From Actinomycetota bacterium (lineage in GTDB: Bacteria; Actinomycetota; Acidimicrobiia; Acidimicrobiales; Ilumatobacteraceae), in contig CAUJET010000071.1 in NCBI GenBank assembly GCA_963169665.1, positions 1 through 45,630 of the forward strand: 45,630 nucleotides of DNA. Direction: 5' to 3'. Of this stretch, positions 23,053 to 32,222 are shown piece by piece. Every line of letters begins with the position of its first letter. Positions within the stretch are counted from its first letter, which is position 1. The position numbers and the translations under genes are program-made. Below the pieces are notes generated by a model, which ran no database searches, was not told where the DNA came from, and worked only from the letters and a program-made list of their open reading frames with translations.

Positions 23053-25023
23053 TCAGGCGGTGCCGAGCAGCGGGCTGGCGTCGATGTCGCCACAGTCGCT
23101 CCGGCCGTGACGGAAGTAGTCGTCTCGTCCGGAGTCGAGCATCAGGTTGTTCCAATCACGCGGGAGCGGACCCTGGTAGATGACGTCTCGGGGATCGTCG
23201 TTGACGTGGCCGCTGTTGTGATGCGGTGCGCACGCCTCGACGGCGCCGAGGAGGTGGGTGAGCTCGTGGCCGAGCAGGTAGCTCATGCCTCCGGGCCAGA
23301 CGGATGACGCCGACGGGGCGATCGCGCAGTTGTCGATCGGGATGATGAGGGCGGACCCGAACATCGCTCCGCAATAGCCCTGGCCTCCGCTGCCTTCGTA
23401 GATCATCGCCAGCGCGGTGCCGCGGCCACCGTTGCTCATCTGGTCGCGAACGGCGCGTTCGAGCGTGAACTCGGCCGCCGGATCGACGGCGATCTGTGCC
23501 GCCGTGTAGGGCACGGTGATCGTGATGACCGAGATCTGGCCGCCGGTCTTGACGAAGACGGGGTGCTCACCGCCGGTCTGGCCGTCGAACCAGGTGTTCA
23601 CGACCGCGGCCTCGTGGGCGATCGCCGGCAGCCGTCCGGCGACCGGCGCACCGTCGGACGGCAGCACGTAGACGGCCTGCACGGAGGTGAGCGGGACGGG
23701 CGGTTCGACGGCCGAGAACCAGCCCACCACGTCGATCACGACGTGCGTGTCGGACGAGACGAACACCGAGACGGCGCCGTCGGCACCGACCTTGGCGATG
23801 ACCTCGTTCGCCACCACCTGTCCGGCCGAGTGGTTCACGCTCGACGCGGTGGGCCGACCGGTGCCGGCGGGGTGGACGGTCACGAAGCCGGAGGCGGTTC
23901 CCGGATTCACCACGGTGACGTTGAGCACGACGCTGTCGACCAGACGAGCGGGGACGTTCGCGCGGCCCATCACGGTCAGGTCGATCGTGGTGCCACCGCG
24001 GCGTACCCCACCAGCGGCGAACAGGCCGTCGATCGTGGTCTCCCCCGGTCGCGTGTCCATGAGTCGAGCCGGGTTGGCGCTCACCACGCCGGGCGCAGCC
24101 GTGGCATAGAAGTAGCCGACGACATCGATCACCACGTGGGTCTCCGACGACACGTACACGCTCACTCGGTTGTTCGCACCGACCCCGGCGATGACTTCGT
24201 TGGCCACCACCTTGCCGGCCGCGTAGTTGAGGCTGGATGCCAATGGTCGTGGTGCACCGGCGGGTGAGATGGTGACGAACCCCGCGCCGGGCCGATTCTC
24301 GTTGACGACCGTGACGTTCATCACGACCGCGGCCACGCCGGCGGGCACCGCACCGCGCCCGGCCACCTGCAGGTCGATCGCCTGGCCGCTGCGAACGGCC
24401 CCCGAGCGCGCGTACTGGGCGTCGAAGGTGGTGCCGTCGGCCCGGGTATCCATCACGCGGGTGGGCGTGAGCGGGAACACGCTCGACGAGGCCCACGGGA
24501 ACCAGCCGACGACATCGACGACCAGGTGGGTGCTCGCCTGGGTGTACAGCTCGATGGTGCCGCCCTGACCCACCTGGGCGACGATCTCGTTGGCGACCAC
24601 GGCGCCGGGCGCGTAGTTCACGCTGGAGGCGTTGGGGCGGCTCACGCCGGTGGGGTACACGGTGACGAAGCCCTGGCCGGACCGACCCGAGTTGTCGACG
24701 GTGATGTTGACCACCACTGCTGCGACATCGGTGGTGGGGACACCACCGCGACCCAAGACGGTCAAGGAGCGGGCGACGCCGGCGGGGGTGAGGCCGTCAC
24801 CGGCGAACCTGGCATCGATGGTGGTGCCGTCGGCTCGAGTGTCCATCAGCCGCGCCGGCTGCAGCGAGACGAGCCCGGTAGGCAGTGGTGCGGGGGCGCC
24901 CGTCGCCTCCGGCACCGTCACGACCAGGGTGCTGGCGAGCGCGAGGAGAGCGACGAGTACACCCCGGAGCGATCGAACACCAGCGCGCACCCGGAGCACG
25001 CCGGCGCGTTCGACGATGACCAT
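23053..25023 (-). CDS. Exported putative metzincin-like metalloprotease with three DTR modules
   Basis: 656 residues. Signal peptide (LRGVLVALLALASTLVVTVPEATG). Three tandem modules have their DTR motifs at residues 61-63, 192-194 and 323-325, an exact 131-residue period. Each has a VVVNITV/VVMNVTV/VVLNVTV strand, GFVTVYP-like, RPxASSxN and a closing HVVIDVVGWF. From ~440 on is a different domain ending in HELTHLLGAVEACAPH (HExxH at 586-590 with a further Gly and His), like zinc proteases of the metzincin type, though the Met-turn is not certain. A substrate is not predictable. GGAAGGTGG precedes ATG 25023; an upstream in-frame ATG (25113) would bury the signal peptide and was rejected. It is likely surface-located beside the polysaccharide machinery. 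Confidence 0.8.
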   Translation of the reverse strand: MVIVERAGVLRVRAGVRSLRGVLVALLALASTLVVTVPEATGAPAPLPTGLVSLQPARLMDTRADGTTIDARFAGDGLTPAGVARSLTVLGRGGVPTTDVAAVVVNITVDNSGRSGQGFVTVYPTGVSRPNASSVNYAPGAVVANEIVAQVGQGGTIELYTQASTHLVVDVVGWFPWASSSVFPLTPTRVMDTRADGTTFDAQYARSGAVRSGQAIDLQVAGRGAVPAGVAAVVMNVTVVNENRPGAGFVTISPAGAPRPLASSLNYAAGKVVANEVIAGVGANNRVSVYVSSETHVVIDVVGYFYATAAPGVVSANPARLMDTRPGETTIDGLFAAGGVRRGGTTIDLTVMGRANVPARLVDSVVLNVTVVNPGTASGFVTVHPAGTGRPTASSVNHSAGQVVANEVIAKVGADGAVSVFVSSDTHVVIDVVGWFSAVEPPVPLTSVQAVYVLPSDGAPVAGRLPAIAHEAAVVNTWFDGQTGGEHPVFVKTGGQISVITITVPYTAAQIAVDPAAEFTLERAVRDQMSNGGRGTALAMIYEGSGGQGYCGAMFGSALIIPIDNCAIAPSASSVWPGGMSYLLGHELTHLLGAVEACAPHHNSGHVNDDPRDVIYQGPLPRDWNNLMLDSGRDDYFRHGRSDCGDIDASPLLGTA

Positions 25024-25193
25024 GCAGACGCCACCTTCCGGGGAGGGATCGGAACACGGGATTGTGGCACCCGGACTGCGGCGGCCGACGGACTCCGTGA
25101 GTGTCTTTCCCATTCCTTGACGATCCGCTCAGTCGAGACGACGGAGGGTACGAGCACTATTCGTGATGGGCGTCGCGAAGCGGAGAGTGCGAT

Positions 25194-25199
25194 TACGGT
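25194..25199 (+). promoter_or_regulatory. -10 element for leaderless glycosyltransferase mRNA
   Basis: TACGGT, then CGGGAC, then GTG at 25206. Both the spacing and the six spacer bases are identical to those before the deaminase at 1472. Confidence 0.5.
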
Positions 25200-25205
25200 C
25201 GGGAC

Positions 25206-26288
25206 GTGCCGACCGATGCGAAACAGTCCGGCTCGCCGCCAGGTCGTCGGCACATCGTGACGTGGTTCTACGAACAAGGCGTCGATGAGGGCGGGAGCTA
25301 CGCCCAAGTACCGGGCACCTCGAGCTCGGAGGCGTTCCGCGACGTTTACCGTCGCTGTCTTCCGACCTTCTTCCTGACGGCTCGGCTGGCAAACCCCACG
25401 GCCCAGCTCATCCTCTACACGAACCGTGAGCTCAGTCAGGCCACTGCTGTAGCCAGACTTCTGAGGTCGCAGCTCGATGAAGCTGGAGTCGACGTGAGGG
25501 TGCTGCCGTACATCAGCACCCCACCATCCGGATGGTTCGACGCCTGGCGAAATCAGTTCTACGTGTTGGACGTTCTCAACCACCTCGCAACCACGAAGCG
25601 CTCGGATAGCGATGCCTTCGTCATTCTGGACAGCGATGTTGTGTGGACAGGCGCGCCGGCTGAACCCCTTTGGCAAGCGATCGACGACGTCGGCTGCCTG
25701 TCATACGATCTCGGATTCCCGCTGGCAACCACCGAGAATGGCCTGACGGCGTACGAACTTTCCGCCATCGGTTCGGTGCTCACCGGTCTGCAGCTTCCGC
25801 CGGTCAGCTACCAAGGCGGCGAGATCCAAGCGCTTCGCGGCGACATGCTCGATCGTGTCTCACAACTCAGTTCACAACTCTGGCAGTTGACCCACGAAAT
25901 GTTCGCCCGCGACGAGAAGCCGATTCGGGAAGAGGCACACCTCTTGTCGATCGTGTACGCAACCCTGAGCGTTGCTGCCGGGTCAGCGAATCCGTTCATC
26001 AAGCGGTGCTGGACACAAACACGTACCTACGTCAATCTCACTGGCGACGAGACAACACTCGTTCTGTGGCACACGCCGTCGGAGAAGCGATTCGGTCTGA
26101 AGACGATCTATCGAGACCTCGTGGCTGGGCGCGGGGAACTCCAGGACGCTGGTTCAGGCCCGCTGCTGACTCGCTACTTGTCCCGGCGGCTCGGCGTCCC
26201 GACATCGCCTCTCGGCAAGAGGATTCGGGATGACTCCTACCGACTGCTGGAGCTCGCCGCGCAATTCGGTCGCAGGACACGCCGTTAG
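25206..26288 (+). CDS. Putative GT-A-type glycosyltransferase
   Basis: 360 residues. No close family recognised. FVILDSDVVWTGAPAEPLWQAID is a DxD-type nucleotide-sugar motif as in GT-A enzymes, preceded by an LILYTNRELS strand and RNQFYVLDVL helix. The position of the DSD near residue ~140 fits. The C-terminal region has a Trp/His-rich TTLVLWHTPSEKRFGLKTIYRDL element. GTG start follows a leaderless promoter. The protein has no membrane helices, so it should be cytoplasmic. It is convergent with a methyltransferase (stop codons overlap by 2-3 bases at 26285-26288). Confidence 0.6.
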   Translation: MPTDAKQSGSPPGRRHIVTWFYEQGVDEGGSYAQVPGTSSSEAFRDVYRRCLPTFFLTARLANPTAQLILYTNRELSQATAVARLLRSQLDEAGVDVRVLPYISTPPSGWFDAWRNQFYVLDVLNHLATTKRSDSDAFVILDSDVVWTGAPAEPLWQAIDDVGCLSYDLGFPLATTENGLTAYELSAIGSVLTGLQLPPVSYQGGEIQALRGDMLDRVSQLSSQLWQLTHEMFARDEKPIREEAHLLSIVYATLSVAAGSANPFIKRCWTQTRTYVNLTGDETTLVLWHTPSEKRFGLKTIYRDLVAGRGELQDAGSGPLLTRYLSRRLGVPTSPLGKRIRDDSYRLLELAAQFGRRTRR

Positions 26289-27037
26289 TCACGGCGACGA
26301 TCGAACCGATCGCGAAACGTTCGTACTGAGGCACGCAGTTTCGTGCGAATGCCGTACTGGCGAAGTCGCTGAGAAATGACGCCTGTGATCGGGACGAGGC
26401 ATCGATCGGCGTACACGTCTGGGTGGACGACGCGAGGTGGGCTCACAGGTGCAGGCAAGTTTGCCGCCCGCGGACCCTTGGCGAAGATCATGATGTTCTG
26501 CCGGTAGTACGCGGCAATGTCACCTTCCCCCCAGGTGCGCCACCGCAACTCGTCGAAGTAGCTGAAACCGCGCTGTTCGAACAGACCGCTCCAGTAGTCC
26601 TGCCACTGACAATTCACATGGTTGAGGCCGAACTGGCCGGGAATCGCCGCCGAGAACACCACCCGATCACTGTGACGGCACAGGCTCTCCACGAATCGGT
26701 CTGCGGCCGCCGGCGACAGGTGCTCTGCGACCTCGAGCGACACCACGAGATCGAAGGTGCGATTGAGGTCGAATCCCTCTTCGAGTTCGACGCGACGAAA
26801 TTGCTCACCACGAATTCGGAGCTGAGCCGTGTCCGCGAAGCCGCCGTCGACACCAATGATGTCGTCGACCCCGTGGCGAACGAATTCCGCCAACCAGGTG
26901 CCAGTGCCGCAGCCGACATCCAGGACCGAACTCGGATGGAACAGGTCGATGATCATTGGCACGACCTTGGCCGCCGATCGAGCCGAGTCGTCGGTCAGCG
27001 CGTTGTAGAAGCCCTCGTCATAGACCCGTGTACCCAT
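26285..27037 (-). CDS. Class I SAM-dependent methyltransferase
   Basis: 250 residues. VLDVGCGTGTWLAEF is motif I of Rossmann-fold methyltransferases, IIGVDGG motif II, and FDLVVSLEVAEHL the motif IV region with the Glu-Val-Ala-Glu-His block of the UbiE/COQ5-like subgroup. CQWQDYWSGLFEQRGFSYFDELRWRTW in the second half may be substrate-binding. It could methylate a sugar of the polysaccharide, the likeliest role in this context. GGAGAAGGGCGATC before ATG gives a Shine-Dalgarno. The C-terminal ~40 residues are basic. Confidence 0.85.
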   Translation of the reverse strand: MGTRVYDEGFYNALTDDSARSAAKVVPMIIDLFHPSSVLDVGCGTGTWLAEFVRHGVDDIIGVDGGFADTAQLRIRGEQFRRVELEEGFDLNRTFDLVVSLEVAEHLSPAAADRFVESLCRHSDRVVFSAAIPGQFGLNHVNCQWQDYWSGLFEQRGFSYFDELRWRTWGEGDIAAYYRQNIMIFAKGPRAANLPAPVSPPRVVHPDVYADRCLVPITGVISQRLRQYGIRTKLRASVRTFRDRFDRRRD

Positions 27038-27184
27038 GATCGCCCTTCTCCTCAGCCTTGCTCGCCCGGATTGGGCTGAGAGCGCGATTGTTGAGGAAAC
27101 CCAGAACAAACCTTACGTGACAACTCGTAGTGCCGCCGGCTAGGCGTGCCGATGCCACAGTGACCTTCTTGACGGGTCGCTGAT

Positions 27185-28498
27185 ATGGCGGACACGAACG
27201 ACATCATCCACTTGCTCCGGCGCACGGAGTTCACGGCACGGCCGGCGCGCGTCTCTGCGTTGAGTGCGATGACGCTCGAGGACGCGGTGGACGACGTGAT
27301 GGACTTCTCACTGAACCCCGTCTTCCCGCCGCTGCCGGGCATGGACGTGAACGACATCGCGAACCGGTGGACGCAACGACCGTTTCTGCACGATTGGTGG
27401 CTCGAGGCGATGGCCCGACAGCCTCGGCCGTTTCACGAGAAGATGACCTTGTTCTGGCACGGTCACTTCACGACCGAGTGGGCACAGAGCGAACGCAACG
27501 ACCTCATGATGCGCCAGAACCAGCTGTATCGGGATCACGCGTTGGGCGACTTCCGAGTGCTGACCCAATCGATGGCGATCGAGCCGGCGATGCTGCGATA
27601 CCTGTCGAACGGCGGAAACATCAAGGGCGCTCCGAACGAGAACTTCGCACGGGAGCTCATGGAGCTGTTCACCTTGGGGGTGGGCAACTACACGGAAGAC
27701 GACGTCCACGCGTCGGCGAGGGCCTGGACCGGCCACAACTACAACTGGGGCACCGACAACAGCTACGTGTTCTACCCCCAGCACCACGACAATGATGCGA
27801 AGACGTTCTTCGGTCAGACCCGGAACTGGGATGGCCCCGACATCATCGACGAGATCCTCCGTGACAACGCGGCCAAGCAGCTCGTGGCCGCGAAGTTCAT
27901 CGCCACGAAACTGTGGGAATTCCTGGCGCATCCGCAGCCTCAGCCAGCACTCATCGACGAGCTGGCAGGCGTGTTCGTCGGCGCTGGCATGGAGCTGCGG
28001 CCGCTCGTGCGAGCGATCCTGCTGCACCCGGAGTTCTACAGCTCCCAGTCCAGACAAGGACTGCTTCGCTCGCCGGTGGAGTGGATCGTGGCCATCCTTG
28101 TCCACACCGGCCTGACGGCGACGACAACTCGTGCGTTCGACTGGTCGATCCTCATGGGTCAGCGCGTGTTCGATCCGCCGAACGTCGCCGGGTGGAAGAA
28201 CAACGACTACTTCCTGTCGACTGCCGCCGTCAGTGCGCGGGCCACGTGGGCGCATCGGGTGGCCGACCTGATGCGGGCGAACGGAGGGTTCGACTCGTTG
28301 GGGTCGATGGCGTCGGGTGACGCCGTCGACTCGGTGGCCGACTTCTTCGGCATTGCGCCGCTGGCGGCGACGACGAGACAGGTGTTGATCGACGCGTACG
28401 ACGCGGAGAAGACCGCCGTGGGTGGCAGCGTCGCTCGCGCCATCACCAACCTGTTGACGCTGACGATGCTGACCGGGGAGATGAACGCGCCGTGCTAG
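27185..28498 (+). CDS. DUF1800-family protein
   Basis: 437 residues. Family hallmarks: FHEKMTLFWHGHFTTE, MRQNQLYRDHALGDFRVL, LRYLSNGGNIKGAPNENFARELMELFTLGVGNYTEDDV, ARAWTGHNY, RLL/DEILRDNAAKQLVAAKFIATKLWEFLAHP, HPEFY, RSPVEWIV and FDPPNVAGWKN. DUF1800 proteins are widely paired with DUF1501 proteins; their molecular role is unknown. No signal peptide is evident, so it may be cytoplasmic or rely on its partner for export. The end overlaps the DUF1501 start by 7 bases (28492-28498), a coupled pair. The upstream region 27038-27184 has no clear promoter. Confidence 0.93.
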   Translation: MADTNDIIHLLRRTEFTARPARVSALSAMTLEDAVDDVMDFSLNPVFPPLPGMDVNDIANRWTQRPFLHDWWLEAMARQPRPFHEKMTLFWHGHFTTEWAQSERNDLMMRQNQLYRDHALGDFRVLTQSMAIEPAMLRYLSNGGNIKGAPNENFARELMELFTLGVGNYTEDDVHASARAWTGHNYNWGTDNSYVFYPQHHDNDAKTFFGQTRNWDGPDIIDEILRDNAAKQLVAAKFIATKLWEFLAHPQPQPALIDELAGVFVGAGMELRPLVRAILLHPEFYSSQSRQGLLRSPVEWIVAILVHTGLTATTTRAFDWSILMGQRVFDPPNVAGWKNNDYFLSTAAVSARATWAHRVADLMRANGGFDSLGSMASGDAVDSVADFFGIAPLAATTRQVLIDAYDAEKTAVGGSVARAITNLLTLTMLTGEMNAPC

Positions 28499-30960
28499 AC
28501 GATGTCTCCACCGAGGGTGCCCTGGCCTTGCTGTCGGTGTCGGAAGACGCCGACGAAGCGAGCGGCCCGCGCGGGTGGTCGCGCCGGCGTTTCCTGCAGG
28601 CGATTGGCGCCGGTCTGCTCGGCGGCGCAGCGATCGGGCCGGTCGCCGACGAACTGATGGGCGAGGCTCACGCGTGGGCAGCGCCGATCGGGCCGGATGA
28701 CGGCGTGCTGGTGCTGGTCACCCTCTACGGCGGCTTCGACGGCCTGAACACCGTGGTGCCGTACACCAACGGCACGTACATGGGCCTCCGGGGCGGGCTG
28801 GCGGTGCCGGCGAATCAGGTGTTGGCGATCGACGGCAGCATCGGCCTGGCGCCTCAACTGCCCTACCTGAAGCAGCTCTACGACGCCGGTTCGGTGGCGA
28901 TCGTGCAAGGGGTGGGCTATGCCAACCCCGACCTGTCGCACTTCACCTCGATGGCGATCTGGATGCACGGCAACATCCCGGGCGGCCCACCGATGAACGG
29001 CTGGGTCGGGCGCTGGTTGGACGGCCTGCCGGCCGACTCGGCTGACCTTGCCGCGGCCACGCTCGACCAGACCGTGCCGCTGCACCTGCGCGGCATCGTG
29101 CGCCGAGGCGTCGGCATCCCGCCTGACGGCAACATGTTCGGCGGTAGCGGAACTGCGGCTGACGGCAGGCTGTTCCATGGGCTGCGGTCGATGTCGGACA
29201 GTCCGTCGGGCAGGGGCACGTGGCACGACAAGTTCACTGCCACGATGGCCAGCCAGCTCGAGCTGGCGACCTTGGTGGCGCCGACCATGGCGCTGGCCAC
29301 GCCGACCGGCGGCGAGCTCTGCAGGAAGCTGACGATCGCGGCTCGACTGCTGAACGCCGACCTGGGCCTGCGCGTCGTCGACGTGGGCGCGAACGGCTTC
29401 GACACCCACGAGAACCAGATGTCGGTGTTGAGCAGCAAACTGACCGACCTCGACGATGGGTTGCACTCGTTCTTCGACACGCTGTCACCGGCGATGCGCG
29501 ACCGGGTGACGGTGGTGGTGATGTCGGAGTTCGGGCGGACCGTCGCCGCCAACGGCAGCGGCGGCACCGACCATGGCACCTCGAACCCGGTCTTCGTGAT
29601 CGGCACCAATGTGCGCGGCGGTCTGCATGGGCAGATGCCGTCGCTCACCTCGTTGAACGGCACCGGACGCATGCACGCCCATGTCGACTTCCGGTCCGTC
29701 TACGGCAGCGTGATCGACGGCTGGATGGGCGGCGGCGCGAGCTCGGTGCTGAACGGTTCGTTCACCGATCTCGACCTGTTCGCCCGAGGCCCTGGCGCAA
29801 CCGCGCCACCGGCGTCGACTCCGATCATCGTGGTGCCGCCGGTGCAGACGCCGGCGCCGACGTACGACCGGTCTGCGTTGGGTGGGTACTCCCCGCTCGA
29901 GCCGCAGCGCATCCTCGACACCCGAGACGGCACCGGTGGTCGAGGCCATCCGCTCGGGTCGGGCGAGTTGATGTCGGTGGCGCTCGCCGGCCGCTACGGC
30001 ATTCCCGACGATGCCACCGCCGTCGTGGTCAACATCACGGCCATCAGACCGACCGAAGCGACGTACCTGCTGATGTGGAACGGCGAGGTGCCACGGCCAG
30101 AGGCGACGTCGGTGACGGCGCTGCCCGGCCGCGCCACCGCGGGCCTCACCGTCTGCCAATTGAACGACGTCGGCCAGGGTGTGCTCTACAACCACGCCGG
30201 TGACGTCGACCTCGTGTTCGACCTGGTCGGCTACTTCTCCCCCACCGCGCCGCTCCGCCTTGCATCGTGGACGACGCGACGGCTGATCGACACTCGTGAC
30301 GTGAACTGGCCGATCGGCGAGGGACAAGTGCTCGAAGTGCCTGTGCGTGGGTGGGCGGGCGTCTCTGCGGGGGCCGAAGTCGCCATCGTCAACCTGACGA
30401 TCACCGAGGCCACGAGGGACACGTTCTTGTCGGTGACGAGATCGATCGACGGCGCCCCCGAGGGGTCGACGATCAACACTCGCGCCGGCGACACCACCGC
30501 GAACCTCGCCTTCGTCGCGCTCGGTGAACGAGGCACGATCCGACTTCGCAATCACGCGGGCGACGTCCACATCGTGATCGACGTCCTCGGGTCGTTCGCC
30601 CCTGACGGGGACGGATGGTTCCGCCCACACCTGCCCTCGAGAGTGTTCGACTCGCGGGCGCCCGATACCGATCTCGCGAACGGCGCCAAGATCGAAATGG
30701 CATCACGCACGACCGACGGCATTGCTCAGTTGGCCACGGTCACCGCAGTGACCCCTTCGGTGGACAGTTACGTGAACGTCGCTCAGGCCGGTGACGGTGT
30801 GGGGAGTTCGAACGTGAATGTGGCAGCGCACGAGATCGCGACGAACCTGTTCCTCAGCGCCCAACGCACCGACACGGTCGAACTGCGCACGAATGCCGAC
30901 CACGTGCATGTCGTCATCGATTCGCTGGGCGAGTTCGTGCATTCGGCCGACGCTGTCTGA
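28492..30960 (+). CDS. Tat-exported DUF1501 protein with three C-terminal DTR modules
   Basis: 822 residues. The twin-arginine signal SRRRFLQ (30-36) plus GLLGGAAIG marks Tat export as a folded protein. Residues ~65-420 are DUF1501, a sulfatase/phosphatase-like fold: LVTLYGGFDGLNTVVPY, GYANPDLSHFTSMAIWM, GFDTHENQ, VVVMSEFGRTVAANGSGGTDHGTSNPVFVIG. A Pro/Thr-rich linker follows, then three DTR modules with DTR/DTR/DSR at residues 476, 600 and 720 (periods 124 and 120 residues). The third is the most divergent. GTG start overlaps the DUF1800 stop. DUF1501 alone is ~400 residues, so the C-terminal half is an added surface module. Confidence 0.9.
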   Translation: MLDDVSTEGALALLSVSEDADEASGPRGWSRRRFLQAIGAGLLGGAAIGPVADELMGEAHAWAAPIGPDDGVLVLVTLYGGFDGLNTVVPYTNGTYMGLRGGLAVPANQVLAIDGSIGLAPQLPYLKQLYDAGSVAIVQGVGYANPDLSHFTSMAIWMHGNIPGGPPMNGWVGRWLDGLPADSADLAAATLDQTVPLHLRGIVRRGVGIPPDGNMFGGSGTAADGRLFHGLRSMSDSPSGRGTWHDKFTATMASQLELATLVAPTMALATPTGGELCRKLTIAARLLNADLGLRVVDVGANGFDTHENQMSVLSSKLTDLDDGLHSFFDTLSPAMRDRVTVVVMSEFGRTVAANGSGGTDHGTSNPVFVIGTNVRGGLHGQMPSLTSLNGTGRMHAHVDFRSVYGSVIDGWMGGGASSVLNGSFTDLDLFARGPGATAPPASTPIIVVPPVQTPAPTYDRSALGGYSPLEPQRILDTRDGTGGRGHPLGSGELMSVALAGRYGIPDDATAVVVNITAIRPTEATYLLMWNGEVPRPEATSVTALPGRATAGLTVCQLNDVGQGVLYNHAGDVDLVFDLVGYFSPTAPLRLASWTTRRLIDTRDVNWPIGEGQVLEVPVRGWAGVSAGAEVAIVNLTITEATRDTFLSVTRSIDGAPEGSTINTRAGDTTANLAFVALGERGTIRLRNHAGDVHIVIDVLGSFAPDGDGWFRPHLPSRVFDSRAPDTDLANGAKIEMASRTTDGIAQLATVTAVTPSVDSYVNVAQAGDGVGSSNVNVAAHEIATNLFLSAQRTDTVELRTNADHVHVVIDSLGEFVHSADAV

Positions 30961-30977
30961 CCGTTACACCGAAACGT

Positions 30978-32111
30978 TCACATCGCCCACGATCCCCACG
31001 CACGACGCCCGAACTCCACCGGGGATGGAACCGACACCGGGGACGGAGCTGCGTCGCGACCCAGCACGTTCTGCATCGCTTCGGCGAGCGCTCCTGGTCG
31101 GTCCTCGAACGTGACTCCGAAGCCGTGCTCACGAGCGATCCGGCCGCATCGAGTGGACGCCGGAGCCACGAGCCACCGCCCGAACGCAGCCGTCGCAGTG
31201 ACCACTCCGCTCGACATGCCGCCGTCGTACAACGCGACCACGCCGTTCGACCGTTCCAATACCCAGCGCAACTCGCCGGTCGACATGTAACGATCGATCA
31301 CCACGACGTTGGCGATGTGGACCAACTGGGCATCAACTTGCGCACGTACACGTGCCGTCATCCGCCCTGCAACGACGAGCACCCGTTGAGCATCTGGTGG
31401 TATCGCGGCCCACGCATCGAGGACCTCGGGAAGACGCTTCCGGTCGTCGATGGCGCCCAGCATCGACATCACCCGGCAGTCGGTGGCGAGCGCTGCGAGT
31501 TCAGCCGGTCGCTCCGGCGTCTCGAGCGCCACCAGGTTCGGGTCGTCGAGACGCAGTCGCGACGATGCCAGGGGCCAAGGCCAGGTACGTCCGTGCCGGG
31601 TAGCGAGCGGATCCTCGAGCAGGCGAATCGCAACGGTTTGTCGGAAACAGCTCAGCACGACGATCGATGCCGTCTTGGTCAACCTTGCGACGGCGTTTCG
31701 GAGGCCGATGCCGAAGGTGCCAGGCGAGCGCATGACGATGAGCGAGAGTCGGCGCGGCAGCCGGCGCCGAAATTTGGCGACGACCACCGCAGGCAGGAAA
31801 CGGTCCGCCTCCGGCAATACGATCGTGCCTGCGCTGGAACGCAACTGTTGGAGTTGCCGCATCAGCCCGTCGCGACTCGACAATGTGTCATCCAGGCGCA
31901 CGTCGAACACGTCGGCATCGGCCAGGTCACGCAGCTGTACTGCATACTCGGACGACTCGAGCAGCTGCGAGGTGGTGATCAACACCGGCCTCACTTCAAC
32001 GTGCTGCGCCGCCAGTACGAGACAGCGCACATAGGCAAGCCGGTGACCTCCAGGTCGCCATTCCACGATGACGGCAGCCGCCGATCGCTGTGCATTCCGC
32101 GAGGGTCTCAT
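30978..32111 (-). CDS. GT4-like glycosyltransferase
   Basis: 377 residues. GT-B fold features: an N-terminal AVIVEWRPGGHRLAYVRCL Rossmann strand, GTIVLPEADRFLPA, a middle RVMSMLGAIDDRKRLPEVLDAWA (start of the second Rossmann domain), RYMSTGELRWVLERSNGVVALY and SSGVVTATAAFGRWLVA. The usual EX7E is not obvious (MSSGVVTATAAF replaces it). A GGGAAG Shine-Dalgarno precedes ATG 32111. It is convergent with the DUF1501 gene (17-base gap) and lies next to the flippase. Confidence 0.7.
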   Translation of the reverse strand: MRPSRNAQRSAAAVIVEWRPGGHRLAYVRCLVLAAQHVEVRPVLITTSQLLESSEYAVQLRDLADADVFDVRLDDTLSSRDGLMRQLQQLRSSAGTIVLPEADRFLPAVVVAKFRRRLPRRLSLIVMRSPGTFGIGLRNAVARLTKTASIVVLSCFRQTVAIRLLEDPLATRHGRTWPWPLASSRLRLDDPNLVALETPERPAELAALATDCRVMSMLGAIDDRKRLPEVLDAWAAIPPDAQRVLVVAGRMTARVRAQVDAQLVHIANVVVIDRYMSTGELRWVLERSNGVVALYDGGMSSGVVTATAAFGRWLVAPASTRCGRIAREHGFGVTFEDRPGALAEAMQNVLGRDAAPSPVSVPSPVEFGRRAWGSWAM

Positions 32112-32222
32112 CACTTCCCGTCGACCTCGGAGGTGGCGTCCCGAGGGGGTCGCCGAGGTCGTGCAGGCACCGCGTCGCCGGAGGGCTCCGAGGCTCGCTG
32201 AGCCTCTAGTGTGAGCGGAAAC

